From positions 1-6,054 of the forward strand of contig JAVEEJ010000055.1 in NCBI GenBank assembly GCA_030840515.1: a DNA stretch of 6,054 nucleotides, read 5' to 3'. This document shows, in pieces, positions 5,345 to 6,054 of the stretch (the first letter of the stretch is position 1; each line of letters begins with the position of its first letter). The notes beneath the pieces are model-generated. The model did not search any database and was not told the origin of the DNA. It saw only the letters and a program-made list of their open reading frames with translations. The stretch comes from Frankiaceae bacterium. GTDB taxonomy: Bacteria > Actinomycetota > Actinomycetes > JAVEEJ01. The translations under genes were made by a program, and so were the position numbers.

Positions 5345-6054
5345 TCGAGACCCGCCCGAGCTGGACCCCTGGTCCGCCCCCGCCCGCCGATGGACTTCGG
5401 GAGGCCTTCCGCCGCGCGGACCAGCGACGCGCAGGCAAGGCACTGGGGCTGACGCTTCCGACCCTGGCCGCGGTCGCGGCCGTGATCGTCGCCTCGCTTC
5501 CGGGCGTCAACACCTCTTCGCTCCGGGTCACTCCGGCCGACGGAACCAGCGGCTCGCCGGTCGCCCAGGCACCCGTCGCAGCTCAGCCGACGAAGGCGCC
5601 CTCGCTTCCCGGGCAGGCGGGTGCCAGCGGACAGGTCAGCGCGGTCGACCCCCCGAAAGCCCAGGGCCCCGCTGTGGCCAAGCCGGGCGGCACCACCCAC
5701 ATCGGCCAGGCGGCGCTTCCGCAGTTCGGCTTCGACGCCGCGCGGAGCGCGCGGGCAACAATGGACCTCCGCAGCCCACGTCACCCCGACATCGACGGCA
5801 GCTCGCTGAGCGGTGGTCGCACCTACCGTGGCCTGTGGATCGTCACCTCCCGCGGCGCCGTCGCGGCGGCCGTGCTCGAGATCGTCCGCGCAGACGGAAG
5901 CGCCGGCCGCCGCTACACCACAGCTGCCGGTGTGCTCCCGGCTGGCCACTACAACGTCTACGTCCTCGGCGACGCGCCGGTGCGGGTCAGCGTGCCGCTC
6001 GCCGCGGGGGAGGGTGGCCTGAAAGTGCACGCCAGCCGGGCTGTCGTGTCCACC
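5341..6054 (+). CDS. Single-pass membrane protein coupled to the ECF sigma factor, putative regulator (3' partial)
   Basis: The frame runs 238 codons from the ATG at 5341 to the window edge without a stop. The start overlaps the sigma factor TGA by four bases, and GGACGAG (5332-5338) may serve as ribosome site. The predicted order is: a short basic cytoplasmic segment (1-33, ending LREAFRRADQRRAGK), one membrane helix (about 35-54, LGLTLPTLAAVAAVIVASL), an Ala/Pro/Gly-rich linker (about 57-118), and an outer domain with alternating beta-like patterns such as GLWIVTSRGAVAAAVLEIV and AGHYNVYVLGDAPVRVSVPL. The segment inside the cell is much shorter than a classical anti-sigma domain, and the visible part has no cysteine, so no H-x3-C-x2-C zinc motif. 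Gene order makes an anti-sigma or sensing role plausible. It may instead be an envelope protein that is simply co-expressed. No named family is recognised. Confidence 0.85.
   Translation, partial: MIETRPSWTPGPPPPADGLREAFRRADQRRAGKALGLTLPTLAAVAAVIVASLPGVNTSSLRVTPADGTSGSPVAQAPVAAQPTKAPSLPGQAGASGQVSAVDPPKAQGPAVAKPGGTTHIGQAALPQFGFDAARSARATMDLRSPRHPDIDGSSLSGGRTYRGLWIVTSRGAVAAAVLEIVRADGSAGRRYTTAAGVLPAGHYNVYVLGDAPVRVSVPLAAGEGGLKVHASRAVVST

Noticed and set aside
5026..6030. Minus-strand open frame (334 codons) across the sigma factor and its partner
   Set aside because: It overlaps a certain sigma factor and a coupled membrane protein, and its composition is typical of an antisense shadow.

Overview
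The window is GC-rich throughout, with coding triplets ending mostly in G or C and GTG as well as ATG at possible starts. It has Ala/Pro/Gly-rich extracytoplasmic proteins, an ECF sigma factor and a candidate leaderless promoter, all of which suggest a high-GC actinobacterial chromosome. Genus cannot be decided from the sequence. I see no rRNA or tRNA gene, CRISPR array, insertion sequence or attachment site.

Layout: five protein genes fill nearly all the sequence. (1) Positions 2-1807, plus strand, 5' end outside the window: a cell-surface, membrane-anchored protein with a von Willebrand A domain. Its arrangement (a beta-strand-rich segment, a VDLYFLLDTSKSMDD MIDAS motif, then a second beta-rich segment) closely resembles the hybrid/betaI head of integrin beta chains. 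A Pro-rich and QxQ-repeat stalk and one C-terminal membrane helix follow. (2) Positions 1843-2862, plus strand: an extended-SDR NAD-dependent epimerase/dehydratase, 35 bases downstream and probably co-transcribed. (3) Positions 2914-4596, minus strand, convergent with the epimerase: a secreted 560-residue protein of unknown function, possibly an alpha/alpha-barrel (six-hairpin) fold. A perfect 12-bp inverted repeat lies between the convergent genes. (4) Positions 4790-5344, plus strand: an ECF sigma factor, divergent from gene 3. (5) Positions 5341 to the window edge, plus strand: a single-pass membrane protein whose ATG overlaps the sigma factor's TGA. It is open at the 3' end.

How they work together: genes 4 and 5 form a translationally coupled sigma factor/membrane-partner pair. 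The position of gene 5 suggests a regulator or sensor, but it has no zinc anti-sigma motif and no cysteine in the visible part. The 193-base divergent region holds two promoter candidates. One is a -35/-10 pair placed so that transcription of the secreted-protein gene would begin on its ATG. The other is an ECF-type GAAC-N17-CGTC element in front of the sigma gene, which would allow autoregulation. Three of the five products are extracytoplasmic or membrane-anchored, so the region is envelope-oriented, but no shared pathway can be shown from sequence alone.

The most unusual items are the bacterial integrin-beta-like head and the sigma factor partner that does not look like a standard anti-sigma factor.
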